From: an uncultured Burkholderiales bacterium | Lineage (GTDB): Bacteria > Pseudomonadota > Gammaproteobacteria > Burkholderiales > Burkholderiaceae_E | DNA: 20,696 nucleotides | Direction of reading: 5' to 3' | Assembly: GCA_903923345.1 (NCBI GenBank) | Contig: CAIXXI010000351.1 | Span: forward strand, 1-20,696 | Part shown: positions 6,459 to 13,849 of the stretch, in pieces | Layout: every line of letters begins with the position of its first letter | Numbering within the stretch: the stretch's first letter is position 1 | Program-made: the position numbers and the translations under genes | Notes under the pieces: model-generated | What the model was told of the DNA's origin: nothing | The model's input: the letters and a program-made list of their open reading frames with translations, nothing else | The model's database searches: none

Positions 6459-8162
6459 TCAGTCGAGCTCGGCCAGCACCAGGATGCGGATCAGGGCGTC
6501 CTGATTGGCTTGGACGGTCACAGCCACCCGTGACTTGCCGGAAACAACCGGGGCAATGGTCTGGAACTTGACCAGATCCGGCAGGTTGTCGATAGGCACA
6601 TACCAGGCTGAAACGACCTCAGCCGGCACATCGAGCGTGAACGACCGCGACTCGCCCACCGGCAGGTTGTAGTCGCCGTTGCGATTGCCCGCGCCGATCA
6701 GCATGTTGCCGATGACTCGAACCGCGACGCTCTTGCCATTGACACCCGGCATCCCCATCGGGCCGATCGGGCCGGCAGGGCCGGCGGGGCCGGCGTGTCC
6801 GGGGGAACCCGCAGGACCCTGAGGACCCACTGGCCCAGCAGGACCGCGATCACCCTTGACGCCCACGGGCCCCGAGGCACCCTGAGGACCGGGCTTGCCT
6901 TCGTGACCGGCTGCGCCCGTGGGGCCCATCGGACCTGCAGGGCCAACCGGACCAACAGGGCCCATCGGGCCGACAGCGCCGTCATGGCCCGCTTTGCCTG
7001 CCGGACCCATCGGACCCGCAGGGCCCATCGGACCCGCGCCGCCGGCGGGGCCGACATGACCATCCTTGCCATCCTTGCCTGCGGGGCCCATCGGACCCAT
7101 CGGGCCGACTGCGCCGATCGGACCGACAGCACCTGCGGGGCCGACATGGCCGACCGGGCCGACGGCTCCAACCGGGCCCATCGGACCGGCGGGACCGACC
7201 GCACCGTCCTTGCCATGCTCGCCCATCGGACCCGCGGCACCCTTCGGGCCTGCAGGACCCATCGGGCCTGTCGGGCCAACCGGACCGGCCGGGCCCACGG
7301 CGCCGTCATGGCCTGCGGTCCCTGCAGGGCCTGCAGGACCCGCAGGACCTCTCTCGCCAGCGGGCCCCACCGGACCGGCGGGACCCACTGCACCATCCTG
7401 CCCGGGTTTGCCTGCCGGGCCTGCCTGGCCAACCGGGCCTGCGGGGCCGACAGCGCCCACCGGACCCGCCGGGCCGACGTGTCCGATCGGGCCTTCCGCA
7501 CCATTCTTGCCGGCGGGACCCGCAGGACCGGTCAGGCCTTGCGGACCCATCGGGCCGGCCGGGCCAGCATGGCCGGCGAGACCTTGCGGGCCGACGGGGC
7601 CGACTGCGCCGTCCTTGCCGGCGGGGCCGACAGGGCCGATCAGGCCTTGCGGACCAGCCGCGCCTGCCGGACCGACGGGGCCGCGCTCGCCGACAGGGCC
7701 GGCCGGGCCAGCCGGGCCCATGGCGCCGTCATGACCGGCTTTGCCAGCCGGGCCGATCGGGCCGGTCAGACCCTGCGGGCCCGTCGGGCCGGCCGGGCCG
7801 GGATCGCCTTTGTGGCCAGCCAGACCCTGTGGGCCGATCGGGCCGGCAGGGCCCATCGGACCCGCTTGGCCGGGTGCGCCATCGTGACCGGCCGCGCCGA
7901 CCGCGCCAGCCGGGCCGACATGGCCAATCGGGCCGGCTGGGCCCATCGGGCCAACCGGACCGGCTGGGCCCATTGGACCGACCACGCGTTGAACGATGGT
8001 CGGGACTTCGATCATGGTGGGGACTTCGACGACGGTGGTGAATTCCTCCACCGTGCCAGGGATGAGCTCCGCCACTGCGCGCGTGGCGGTTGAGCGCGTG
8101 CTTGCGGATGCGGCTGAGACTTGCACCGCGGTTTTGGGTTTGTCTTCGTTACGGCTGGTCAT
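6459..8162 (-). CDS. collagen-like protein with 138 Gly-X-Y triplets and a C-terminal domain
   Basis: A 567-residue protein. Residues 1-61 are a non-collagen N-terminus rich in Thr, Ala and Val with the near-repeat VVEVPT/MIEVPT. An unbroken Gly-X-Y run follows at about residues 62-475 (138 triplets, many GPA, GPM, GPV and GPQ, with charged GKDG and GHDG blocks). The last 92 residues (from GKSVAVRVIGN to the end) look like a compact beta-rich trimerising or capping domain. There is no signal peptide, LPXTG motif or transmembrane helix, unlike most bacterial collagen-like surface proteins. A TTG lies one codon upstream, but the ATG at 8162 has AGGAG at the right spacing. The triplets favour GGN-CCN codons, which leave the opposite strand open as well. 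Secretion route and function are unknown; a structural or adhesive trimer is the family expectation. Confidence 0.9.
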   Translation of the reverse strand: MTSRNEDKPKTAVQVSAASASTRSTATRAVAELIPGTVEEFTTVVEVPTMIEVPTIVQRVVGPMGPAGPVGPMGPAGPIGHVGPAGAVGAAGHDGAPGQAGPMGPAGPIGPQGLAGHKGDPGPAGPTGPQGLTGPIGPAGKAGHDGAMGPAGPAGPVGERGPVGPAGAAGPQGLIGPVGPAGKDGAVGPVGPQGLAGHAGPAGPMGPQGLTGPAGPAGKNGAEGPIGHVGPAGPVGAVGPAGPVGQAGPAGKPGQDGAVGPAGPVGPAGERGPAGPAGPAGTAGHDGAVGPAGPVGPTGPMGPAGPKGAAGPMGEHGKDGAVGPAGPMGPVGAVGPVGHVGPAGAVGPIGAVGPMGPMGPAGKDGKDGHVGPAGGAGPMGPAGPMGPAGKAGHDGAVGPMGPVGPVGPAGPMGPTGAAGHEGKPGPQGASGPVGVKGDRGPAGPVGPQGPAGSPGHAGPAGPAGPIGPMGMPGVNGKSVAVRVIGNMLIGAGNRNGDYNLPVGESRSFTLDVPAEVVSAWYVPIDNLPDLVKFQTIAPVVSGKSRVAVTVQANQDALIRILVLAELD

Positions 8163-8191
8163 CAAGCATCTCCTCTGTGGTTGAGCCAGAC

Positions 8192-8235
8192 GACGGACCC
8201 TACGCAGAAAAAATTATTTTTTTAGGACAGAGCGT
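8192..8235 (-). promoter_or_regulatory. candidate sigma-70 promoter of the collagen-like gene
   Basis: On the minus strand a consensus TTGACA is followed after 17-18 bases by ATAATT/TAATTT inside an AT-rich tract that is itself a short palindrome (AAAAAAT, one base, ATTTTTT). It is by far the most AT-rich spot in the surroundings and lies about 50 bases upstream of the collagen-like ATG. The -35 hexamer falls inside the small leader ORF. Confidence 0.5.
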
Positions 8236-8282
8236 GTCAATAATGATTCTTCGAGGGCAATGTTCGGACACACGATCGTCAT
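8214..8282 (-). CDS. possible 22-residue leader peptide upstream of the collagen-like gene
   Basis: ATG at 8282-8280 is preceded by AAAGGAGG six to seven bases away, the strongest ribosome binding site in the window. The frame reads 22 codons (beginning MTIVCPNIAL, ending LKK) to a TAA inside the A/T tract. It resembles no protein I know. It sits between the SRAP stop and the collagen-like gene, downstream of two mutually exclusive hairpins. It could be a real small protein, a translated leader that tunes the collagen-like gene, or the decayed start of a lost gene. The ribosome binding site is the main support. Confidence 0.4.
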   Translation of the reverse strand: MTIVCPNIALEESLLTRSVLKK

Positions 8283-8307
8283 AGTTCCTCCTTTGATCAA
8301 CGCGTCT

Positions 8308-8328
8308 GAGCGAGTCGCTCGGAGCGAC
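8308..8328 (-). repeat. overlapping, mutually exclusive hairpins upstream of the leader ORF
   Basis: GAGCGA/TCGCTC (8308-8313 with 8315-8320) and GTCGCT/AGCGAC (8314-8319 with 8323-8328) share the same central arm, so only one can form at a time. They lie 26 bases before the leader ATG and just after the SRAP stop. A short GGATC/GATCC palindrome sits immediately beside them (8331-8341). There is no T tract. Confidence 0.35.
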
Positions 8329-8344
8329 CGGGATCAGATCCGGT

Positions 8345-9043
8345 TCATGTCTTGAACAGGCTCTGATCAGACGTTTCTTTGGCTGATGTCTTTCGCACCG
8401 GGCGCAAAGCCGGGTCACTTCGGACCTTCACCGAGTCTGGCTCGAAGGCCGCCATCAGTTCACGGGCCTGCTCATGGCTTGCGCCCAGCCAGTCGTGTAC
8501 CCGATCCGGATCGAGCAGCACCACCGAGCGCTTTTCATCGCCCGGGGCATGAAAGCGGTTCATCACCGGGTGCGCATCGGCATTGATCGTCAGCATCGAA
8601 AACGATGCGACCGTCTCGCCATTGACTGTTCGCCAGTGTTCCCAGATCCCGGCAATCGCCATGGGCGCGCCATCGGCGCGTTCGATGCGCCAGCGCACCG
8701 CCTTGCCTGACTCGTAGTTCGGCTCGAAAAACGCATCGGCCGGGATCACGCACCACTGGCGGTTGCGCCAGGCGTGCCGAAAGCTCGGCTTTTCCGCGAC
8801 GGTCTCGGAGCGGGCGTTGTAGCAGTGCCTGAAATTTTTCCCGTCGCGCGACCAGCCCGGGATCAGCCCGAAGACCGCCAGGTCGGCGCGCAGCACCGAC
8901 CCCTGTGGCATGAGCGGCTCGCGCCTGAGGATGGGGGCGAGGTAGCCGGGAAAGGCGTCCTTGACGTAGTCGTCGCGGTGCGGCGCCACACCCCAGGTCG
9001 TGGTCAGGCGGTCAGTGCGGGTCGGGGTGTACTGAGTGCACAT
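8345..9043 (-). CDS. yedK: SRAP (HMCES/YedK) abasic-site DNA-protein crosslinking protein
   Basis: A 232-residue SOS response-associated peptidase family protein. SRAP proteins shield abasic sites in single-stranded DNA by forming a thiazolidine crosslink through the N-terminal cysteine. Cys2 is present (MCTQYTP, so Met1 must be removed), as are Asn76 in YNARSET, Glu107 in PADAFFEPNY, and a histidine in HPVMNRFHAPGDEKRSVVLL (His165 probable). The MCTQYTP start and the FHAPGDEKR insertion fit a proteobacterial branch rather than the MCGRF type of E. coli. Length is normal. It lies 19 bases after the CYS-repeat gene on the same strand and may be transcribed with it. No LexA box is obvious upstream. 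Confidence 0.92.
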   Translation of the reverse strand: MCTQYTPTRTDRLTTTWGVAPHRDDYVKDAFPGYLAPILRREPLMPQGSVLRADLAVFGLIPGWSRDGKNFRHCYNARSETVAEKPSFRHAWRNRQWCVIPADAFFEPNYESGKAVRWRIERADGAPMAIAGIWEHWRTVNGETVASFSMLTINADAHPVMNRFHAPGDEKRSVVLLDPDRVHDWLGASHEQARELMAAFEPDSVKVRSDPALRPVRKTSAKETSDQSLFKT

Positions 9044-9062
9044 GGCTGGGTCGGTCTGCCGC

Positions 9063-9371
9063 TCAGCGGACCATCGCCAGACACTGGTTCTTCAAATCAC
9101 TGTTGCGCACGCTGTAGCAGTAGCTGCGCTGCTGCTTGACCTGGGCCAGACAGACGTTCTTGTCGTCCGAGTCCCGAACCGAATAGCAATACGACTCCTG
9201 CCGCTTGGCCATGGCTAGACAGATGTTCTTGCGATCGCTGTCCTGAATGCTGTAGCAGTGCGATTCACTGGCGCTTGCCGGCAAGGCGGACAGGCTCAGC
9301 ACCATCAGTCCGGAGGCGATCACGGCGACGGGCCTACGGCAGGGCCGAAGGCGGGTAAGGGCGGGCTGCAT
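9063..9371 (-). CDS. exported small protein with three 23-residue CYS-x-SD-KN repeats
   Basis: A 102-residue protein. Residues 13-34 form a signal peptide (VAVIASGLMVLSLSALPASA, cleavage after ASA). The mature part is three tandem repeats of exactly 23 residues, each with the pattern CYS-[IV]-x-[DN]-SD-x-KN-x-CLA and two cysteines spaced CX11C, at 39/51, 62/74 and 85/97. The last repeat ends the protein. Three intra-repeat disulfides in the periplasm are likely. Similar short Cys-rich proteins of unknown function occur in proteobacteria; I know of no function. The frame extends 49 codons upstream, but the ATG at 9371 has a GGAG site and a proper signal peptide. It lies just upstream of the SRAP gene. 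Confidence 0.85.
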   Translation of the reverse strand: MQPALTRLRPCRRPVAVIASGLMVLSLSALPASASESHCYSIQDSDRKNICLAMAKRQESYCYSVRDSDDKNVCLAQVKQQRSYCYSVRNSDLKNQCLAMVR

Positions 9372-9524
9372 GGCGGTTTCTCCGGGCGGACAGATCACAG
9401 GCGATCTTGCCACGCACGCGACGCAAGGGGATCGCGCCTCACGCGGCTGTCGGGTCATCCCTGAGCGTCTCCGGTATCGTCCGCATATCCGAGTGACAAC
9501 CGATGTCTTTATTGCCACGTTATC

Positions 9525-9547
9525 ATCAGACGGTCACCCCATCTGAT
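9525..9547. repeat. small inverted repeat in the divergent CYS-repeat/HiPIP promoter region
   Basis: ATCAGA and TCTGAT are separated by 11 bases midway in the 262-base intergenic region (9372-9633). The region also holds a direct repeat TAGACCCT shortly before the HiPIP gene. This could be an operator; the arms are short enough to arise by chance. Confidence 0.2.
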
Positions 9548-9633
9548 CGCTGCAGGCCCGTCCTGCCCGTGTGTAAAAAATTGCGCACGCCTAGACCCTC
9601 TCCCCCTTAGACCCTTTCCATCAGGAACCCAGC

Positions 9634-9960
9634 ATGAACTCGAATCGCAGAACCTTTGTCATCCATTCAACCCTGGGCGCTTCGGCCCTGATCTGCGCCG
9701 GTGCCGTCCGTGCTCAGGCTGCCGCGACCGCCCCGGCCATGGTTCAGGCCACTGACGCGCAAGCGCAGGCCCTGGGCTATGTGGCCGATGCGACCAAGGT
9801 CGACAAGGCCAAGTTCGCCCGCTATGCCGCCGGTCAGAGCTGCACCAACTGCGCGGTCTATCAGGGCAAGGCGGCCGATGCTGCCGGTCCGTGCCCGCTG
9901 TTCCCCGGCAAGCAGGTTGCGTCCAAGGGCTGGTGCTCGGCCTGGGCCAAGAAGGCCTGA
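9634..9960 (+). CDS. hip: high-potential iron-sulfur protein (HiPIP), Tat-exported
   Basis: A 108-residue periplasmic one-electron carrier with a single [4Fe-4S] cluster. The N-terminus has a twin-arginine signal (SNRRTFV, then a hydrophobic stretch and an AQA-type cleavage site near residue 30). Cluster ligands are Cys70, Cys73, Cys87 and Cys101, spaced CX2CX13CX13C, within SCTNCAVYQG, GPCPLFPG and KGWCSAW, the standard HiPIP layout. An AGGAA site precedes the ATG. HiPIPs commonly feed photosynthetic reaction centres, terminal oxidases or thiosulfate/iron oxidation chains in betaproteobacteria. No partner oxidase or reaction centre is in the window; the downstream molybdoenzyme looks cytoplasmic and is 190 bases away. 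Confidence 0.96.
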   Translation: MNSNRRTFVIHSTLGASALICAGAVRAQAAATAPAMVQATDAQAQALGYVADATKVDKAKFARYAAGQSCTNCAVYQGKAADAAGPCPLFPGKQVASKGWCSAWAKKA

Positions 9961-10150
9961 TCGACTGAACACCCCGGGCCCGGCGTCGGTCGGGTCCGGT
10001 CGGCAAGTGACTGCGATCTGCAGCCTTGCCATGAGGCATCACCGCAGACTGCGCCTTGAGGCGCGTTTCGAGCGATTGATCTTCGGTTTGGCGCAAGGCC
10101 GTCCTGCGGTCCATAGTGAGGGGTCGATCCAGCACCCCGCGAGCCATCCG

Positions 10151-12193
10151 ATGCCAAGCACTGAACATCCGAGCGTTTGCACGCTTGATTGTCCCGATAC
10201 CTGCAGCCTGAGCGTGACCGTACAGGGCCAGCGCATCGTGAAGGTGCGTGGCTCCTCGGCACTGCCCTATACCGATGGTGTGATCTGCAACAAGGTGGCA
10301 CATCACACCGAGCAGTGGGTGCACGGCTCGCACCGACTGCTGAATCCGATGCGACGCACCGGACCCCGAGGCAGCGGCCAGTTCGAGCGCATCAGCTGGG
10401 ACGAGGCGCTGGATGTGATCTATGCACGGGTCAGTGCCGTCATCGAGGCATTCGGCCCGCAGGCTGTTGTGCCGCTCAACTATGCCGGCCCGCACGGGAT
10501 CCTCTCGGGCGACAGCATGTCGCTGCGCTTTTTTCACAAGCTCGGTGCGTCCCAGCTGTATCGCGGGGCGATGTGTGGTGCAGTGCGTCGCGAGGCCTGG
10601 GTCGGGACATACGGCGCGGTGCCAGGGATCGGCCCGCAGGCCGCCGAGCAGGCCCAGCTGAATGTGGTCTGGGGCAACAACGCCACCGTCACCAACCTAC
10701 ACCTGGTGCGCGGCATCACCGCATCGCGTCGTTCGGGCGGGCGGCTCGCGGTGGTCGATCCGCTGCGCACCCGGATCGCTGCGCTGGCCGATCTCCACGT
10801 CGCGCCGCTGCCGGGCACCGATGTCGTCCTGGGTTTTGCGCTGGCCTGCGAGCTCGAAGCGATCGGCGCGCATCGCCCCGACTTCATTGCCCAGCATGTC
10901 AGCGGCTATGACGATTTCATGGCCTGTGCGCGGCAGTGGCCGCTCGAGCGCGCAGCGGCGGTGTGCGCCGTGCCGATCGAATCGATTCGCACCCTGGCTC
11001 AGTGGATGGCGCAAGCTGATCCGCTGGTCATCGCCCCGGGCAACGGCTTGGAGCGTGGCCGCAATGGCGGCAGCAGCGTGCGGGCGGTGATCGCCCTGCC
11101 GGCTCTGATGGGCAAGCTCGATGCAAACAACGGCATCGTGCTGGGCGCAGGCAGTGCCTTTGCGCGCACTCCGGCCAAGCTCACCCGCCCCGACCTGCAG
11201 CCACCCGGGACCCGCACGCTGAACATCCTCGACATCGGTCGGCATCTGGCGCAGGACTCGCTCGAGGTGCCACTGCGCGCGGTCTTCATCTACAACCACA
11301 ATCCGATCGTGGTGCACCCTGACCAGAACCGCATGCGCCGCGGTCTGCAGCGCGAAGCCATCTTCACCTGCGGCATCGAGGTTTCGATGACCGAGAGCAT
11401 GAGCCACTGCGACATCGTGCTGCCGGCAGCCACTGCTTTCGAATGCGATGACCTGTATGCCGCTTATGGGCAGCATTGGCTGCAACGCGCGCAACGCGTC
11501 ATCGAGCCGCTGGGCGAGGCATTGCCCAATACCGAAATCTTCCGCCGGCTGGCGGCCCGGTTCGGCTTCGATGAGCCCTGCTTCCAGGACGACGACGCAG
11601 CCCTGATGGATGCAGCCATCGATGCGGCCGATCCCCGCATGGGCGGCCAACGGCCCAGTGAGCTACCCACTGACCGCGCACTGCGCATGAGCGGCACCGA
11701 CGGACAGGCGCTTGCGCTCATGGCCAATGTGAGACCCGCCACGCCGAGCGGTCGCATCGAACTGGCGTCCGACGCACTGGCTTTGCGCTGGGGGGCGGCG
11801 CAGCGCCTGCCGGGCTTCCAGGACGTTCGCGTTGAGGGCGGGCTGGCCCTGATTTCGCCGGCATCGGACAAGCGGATTTCGTCGACCCTGCTCGGTTCGG
11901 GCGGCCTGCCGGGCGAGGCGCCCCGCTTGCTGATGAACCCGGCTGATGCGCGCGCGCGCGACTTGGTCGATGCCAGCACCGTGAGGGTCTTCAATGCACT
12001 GGGCGAAGTCATGCTGAGCCTGCAGGTCACCGCCGATGTGCCGCCCGGTGTGGTGTCCTCTGAAAAAGGCGCATGGCTGGCCACCAGTCCCAACCAGCAG
12101 ACCATCAGCGCGCTGGTCAGTGCGGATCAGCGCGCCGATCTGGCCGACGGCGCCTGCTACAACGACACGCGTGTCGAAGTCGAGGCGGTCTGA
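10151..12193 (+). CDS. molybdopterin (bis-MGD) oxidoreductase with N-terminal [4Fe-4S] cluster
   Basis: A 680-residue member of the DMSO reductase/formate dehydrogenase-like superfamily. The N-terminal cluster site is C10-x3-C14-x3-C18-x27-C46 with the charge-relay lysine two residues later (CNK). Then come FERISWDEALDVI, a candidate molybdenum ligand Cys142 in GAMCGAVRREAW (close to the place of Sec140 in E. coli FdhF), VVWGNNATVTN, LAVVDPLRTRIA, the repeated molybdopterin-binding segments (FIYNHNPIVVHPDQN, SMTESMSHCDIVLPAATAFE), and a C-terminal beta-barrel with LLMNPADA. No Tat signal is present, so it should be cytoplasmic. The frame is open far upstream, but ATG 10151 fits family starts. 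It shares TGATG with the transporter gene (coupling). Substrate unknown; formate or another small acid is a guess from the neighbour. Confidence 0.92.
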   Translation: MPSTEHPSVCTLDCPDTCSLSVTVQGQRIVKVRGSSALPYTDGVICNKVAHHTEQWVHGSHRLLNPMRRTGPRGSGQFERISWDEALDVIYARVSAVIEAFGPQAVVPLNYAGPHGILSGDSMSLRFFHKLGASQLYRGAMCGAVRREAWVGTYGAVPGIGPQAAEQAQLNVVWGNNATVTNLHLVRGITASRRSGGRLAVVDPLRTRIAALADLHVAPLPGTDVVLGFALACELEAIGAHRPDFIAQHVSGYDDFMACARQWPLERAAAVCAVPIESIRTLAQWMAQADPLVIAPGNGLERGRNGGSSVRAVIALPALMGKLDANNGIVLGAGSAFARTPAKLTRPDLQPPGTRTLNILDIGRHLAQDSLEVPLRAVFIYNHNPIVVHPDQNRMRRGLQREAIFTCGIEVSMTESMSHCDIVLPAATAFECDDLYAAYGQHWLQRAQRVIEPLGEALPNTEIFRRLAARFGFDEPCFQDDDAALMDAAIDAADPRMGGQRPSELPTDRALRMSGTDGQALALMANVRPATPSGRIELASDALALRWGAAQRLPGFQDVRVEGGLALISPASDKRISSTLLGSGGLPGEAPRLLMNPADARARDLVDASTVRVFNALGEVMLSLQVTADVPPGVVSSEKGAWLATSPNQQTISALVSADQRADLADGACYNDTRVEVEAV

Positions 12194-13533
12194 TGACGGG
12201 TGCGAAGGTAGCTGCCCAGGCGCCGGATTCCATCACCGCGCGCCTGGCGCGTCGCCTGCCCTTTTACTACGGCTGGCTGGTGGTGGCGGTGGTCTTTGTG
12301 ACCATGGGGGTGGGTGTGAATGCCCGCACGGCGTTTTCCCTGCTGTTTCCCCCGATCCTCACGGAATTCGGCTGGGACCGCGGTGTGACGGCCGGTGCCT
12401 TCTCGTTCGGGTTCATGGTGTCGGCCTTTCTGAGCCCGGTGCTCGGTCGACTGATGGACTCGCATGGCCCGCGCTTCGTCTCGCTGATCGGCATCGTGAT
12501 CACCGCAGCCGGCATGCTGGGCGCGACGCTGGCCTACGAGCCCTGGCATTTCTATCTGACGCTGGGCGTTCTGGTGGGTGCCGGCAGCGTGTGCCTGGGG
12601 TATTCCTGTCAGGCCTTGTTTTTGCCGGCCTGGTTCGTGCAACGGCGCGGGCTTGCGATGAGCATCGCATTCTCGGGGGTGGGCGTGGGCTCGATCGTGC
12701 TGCTGCCCTATCTGCAGCGCGTCATCGAGCACTCGGGATGGCGCGCAGCCTGCATGACCCTTGGGTTGCTCGCGCTGTTCGCGCTGGCCCCACTCGCGCT
12801 GCTCTTGCGCCGGCGCCCCGAGGACATCGGCCTGCTACCGGATGGCGATGTGGCGGTTGCCGGGACGACAGCCGCGGCTGCGCGGCGCAGCAACATCATC
12901 GACGCGCAGTGGGCGGCCACCGACTGGACCCTGGCACGCGCCATGCGAACCGCGCGATTCTGGTGGGTCGGGATCGGCTTTTTCAGCGCGCTGTTCATCT
13001 GGTACGCAGTGCAGGTGCATCAGACCAAGTACCTGCTCGAAGCCGGCTTTGATCCGACCACCGCCGCGCTGGCGCTGGGCGTGGTGAGTCTGGCCGGTGT
13101 GCCGGGGCAGATCGCGCTGGGCCAGTTGTCCGACCGGATCGGACGCGAAATCGTCTGGGGGATTGGCGGCTTCGGATTCATCCTGACCTACGCTGCGCTG
13201 CTGTTGATCGACGGCAAGCCGAGTCCGATGCTGCTGTGGTTCATGGTGATCGTGCAGGGCGCGCTGGGCTATGGCGTGACCTCGGTGCTCGGTGCGATTC
13301 CGGCCGAACTCTTCGAAGGCAAACACTACGGCAGCATCTTCGGAGTGCTGATGTTCATGGCGATTGCAGGTGGCGCGGTCGGGCCCTGGGTGGCCGGCGC
13401 ACTCTATGACGCAACCGGCAGCTACTCGATCGCCTGGTGGATCAGCATCGGGATGAGTGTGCTGACCATTGTCGCGATCTGGCAGGCCGCCCCCCGCAAG
13501 GTCCGGGCTGTTGCAGGCCAGATCAGGGACTGA
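12193..13533 (+). CDS. MFS transporter, oxalate/formate or monocarboxylate-like
   Basis: A 446-residue inner-membrane protein with about 12 hydrophobic helices. The N-terminal half carries the MFS motif A in the loop between helices 2 and 3 (GRLMDSHGPR), and the second half has its counterpart (GQLSDRIGRE). FYYGWLVVAVVFVTMGVGVNARTAFSLLFPPI at the start of helix 1 and the MSIAFSGVGVGSIVLLP segment resemble OFA-type and monocarboxylate porters. The ATG overlaps the stop of the molybdoenzyme gene by one base, so the two are made together and the transporter probably moves that enzyme's substrate or product. A hairpin that includes the stop codon ends the operon. Confidence 0.93.
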   Translation: MTGAKVAAQAPDSITARLARRLPFYYGWLVVAVVFVTMGVGVNARTAFSLLFPPILTEFGWDRGVTAGAFSFGFMVSAFLSPVLGRLMDSHGPRFVSLIGIVITAAGMLGATLAYEPWHFYLTLGVLVGAGSVCLGYSCQALFLPAWFVQRRGLAMSIAFSGVGVGSIVLLPYLQRVIEHSGWRAACMTLGLLALFALAPLALLLRRRPEDIGLLPDGDVAVAGTTAAAARRSNIIDAQWAATDWTLARAMRTARFWWVGIGFFSALFIWYAVQVHQTKYLLEAGFDPTTAALALGVVSLAGVPGQIALGQLSDRIGREIVWGIGGFGFILTYAALLLIDGKPSPMLLWFMVIVQGALGYGVTSVLGAIPAELFEGKHYGSIFGVLMFMAIAGGAVGPWVAGALYDATGSYSIAWWISIGMSVLTIVAIWQAAPRKVRAVAGQIRD

Positions 13534-13559
13534 TCCCCGCAGCCTGCTAGCGGGGATCA
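13531..13559. terminator. hairpin at the end of the molybdoenzyme-MFS operon
   Basis: TGATCCCCGC and GCGGGGATCA form a perfect 10-bp stem with a nine-base loop. The TGA stop of the transporter gene is the first three bases of the stem. No T tract follows, so the terminator type is uncertain; it may act in both directions against the lysR remnant. Confidence 0.55.
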
Positions 13560-13603
13560 GGCCAGCGCGAGTGCATCCTCGCCGGCTGGCTCCAGGCGGG
13601 TGC

Positions 13604-13846
13604 TCAGTCGAGCAGGCGATCGTTCGCAAACCGCCGAAACAGGCGCATCACCGGTGCCTCGGTGCGGCCGGCCAGGGTCACGTAGGCAAAGCGCGCCGTC
13701 GCCTTCACCGCCGGGCTGATCCTGAGTTCGACCAGGCGGCCCGATTCAATGCCTTCGCGGGCGGCCGCGACAATGCCCAGGTACACCGCCTCGGACTGGG
13801 CCACCGCATCGATCAGGCTGTTGATGTCTTCGCACCGCAGCGTGGC
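13604..13846 (-). pseudogene. LysR-type regulator, C-terminal 80 residues only
   Basis: The minus strand reads the end of a LysR substrate-binding domain: TLRCEDINSLIDAVAQSEAVYLG, then AAREGIESGRLVEL, and FAYVTLAGRTEAPVMRLFRRF before the stop. Everything ahead of it, including the winged helix-turn-helix and most of the effector domain (about 220 residues), is missing. The similarity stops at about 13846, where the neighbouring dadA remnant begins on the other strand. Continuing this frame upstream gives arginine-rich antisense of dadA, so the piece has no start of its own and is most likely non-functional. Confidence 0.8.
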
Positions 13847-13849
13847 CAT

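Noticed and set aside
6795..8093. Long open frames on the plus strand opposite the collagen-like gene (one of 432 codons, one of 222 codons rich in GP)
   Set aside because: GGN-CCN triplets read as Gly/Pro/Arg repeats on the other strand; there is no ribosome site and no domain, so this is a mirror of the collagen repeat.
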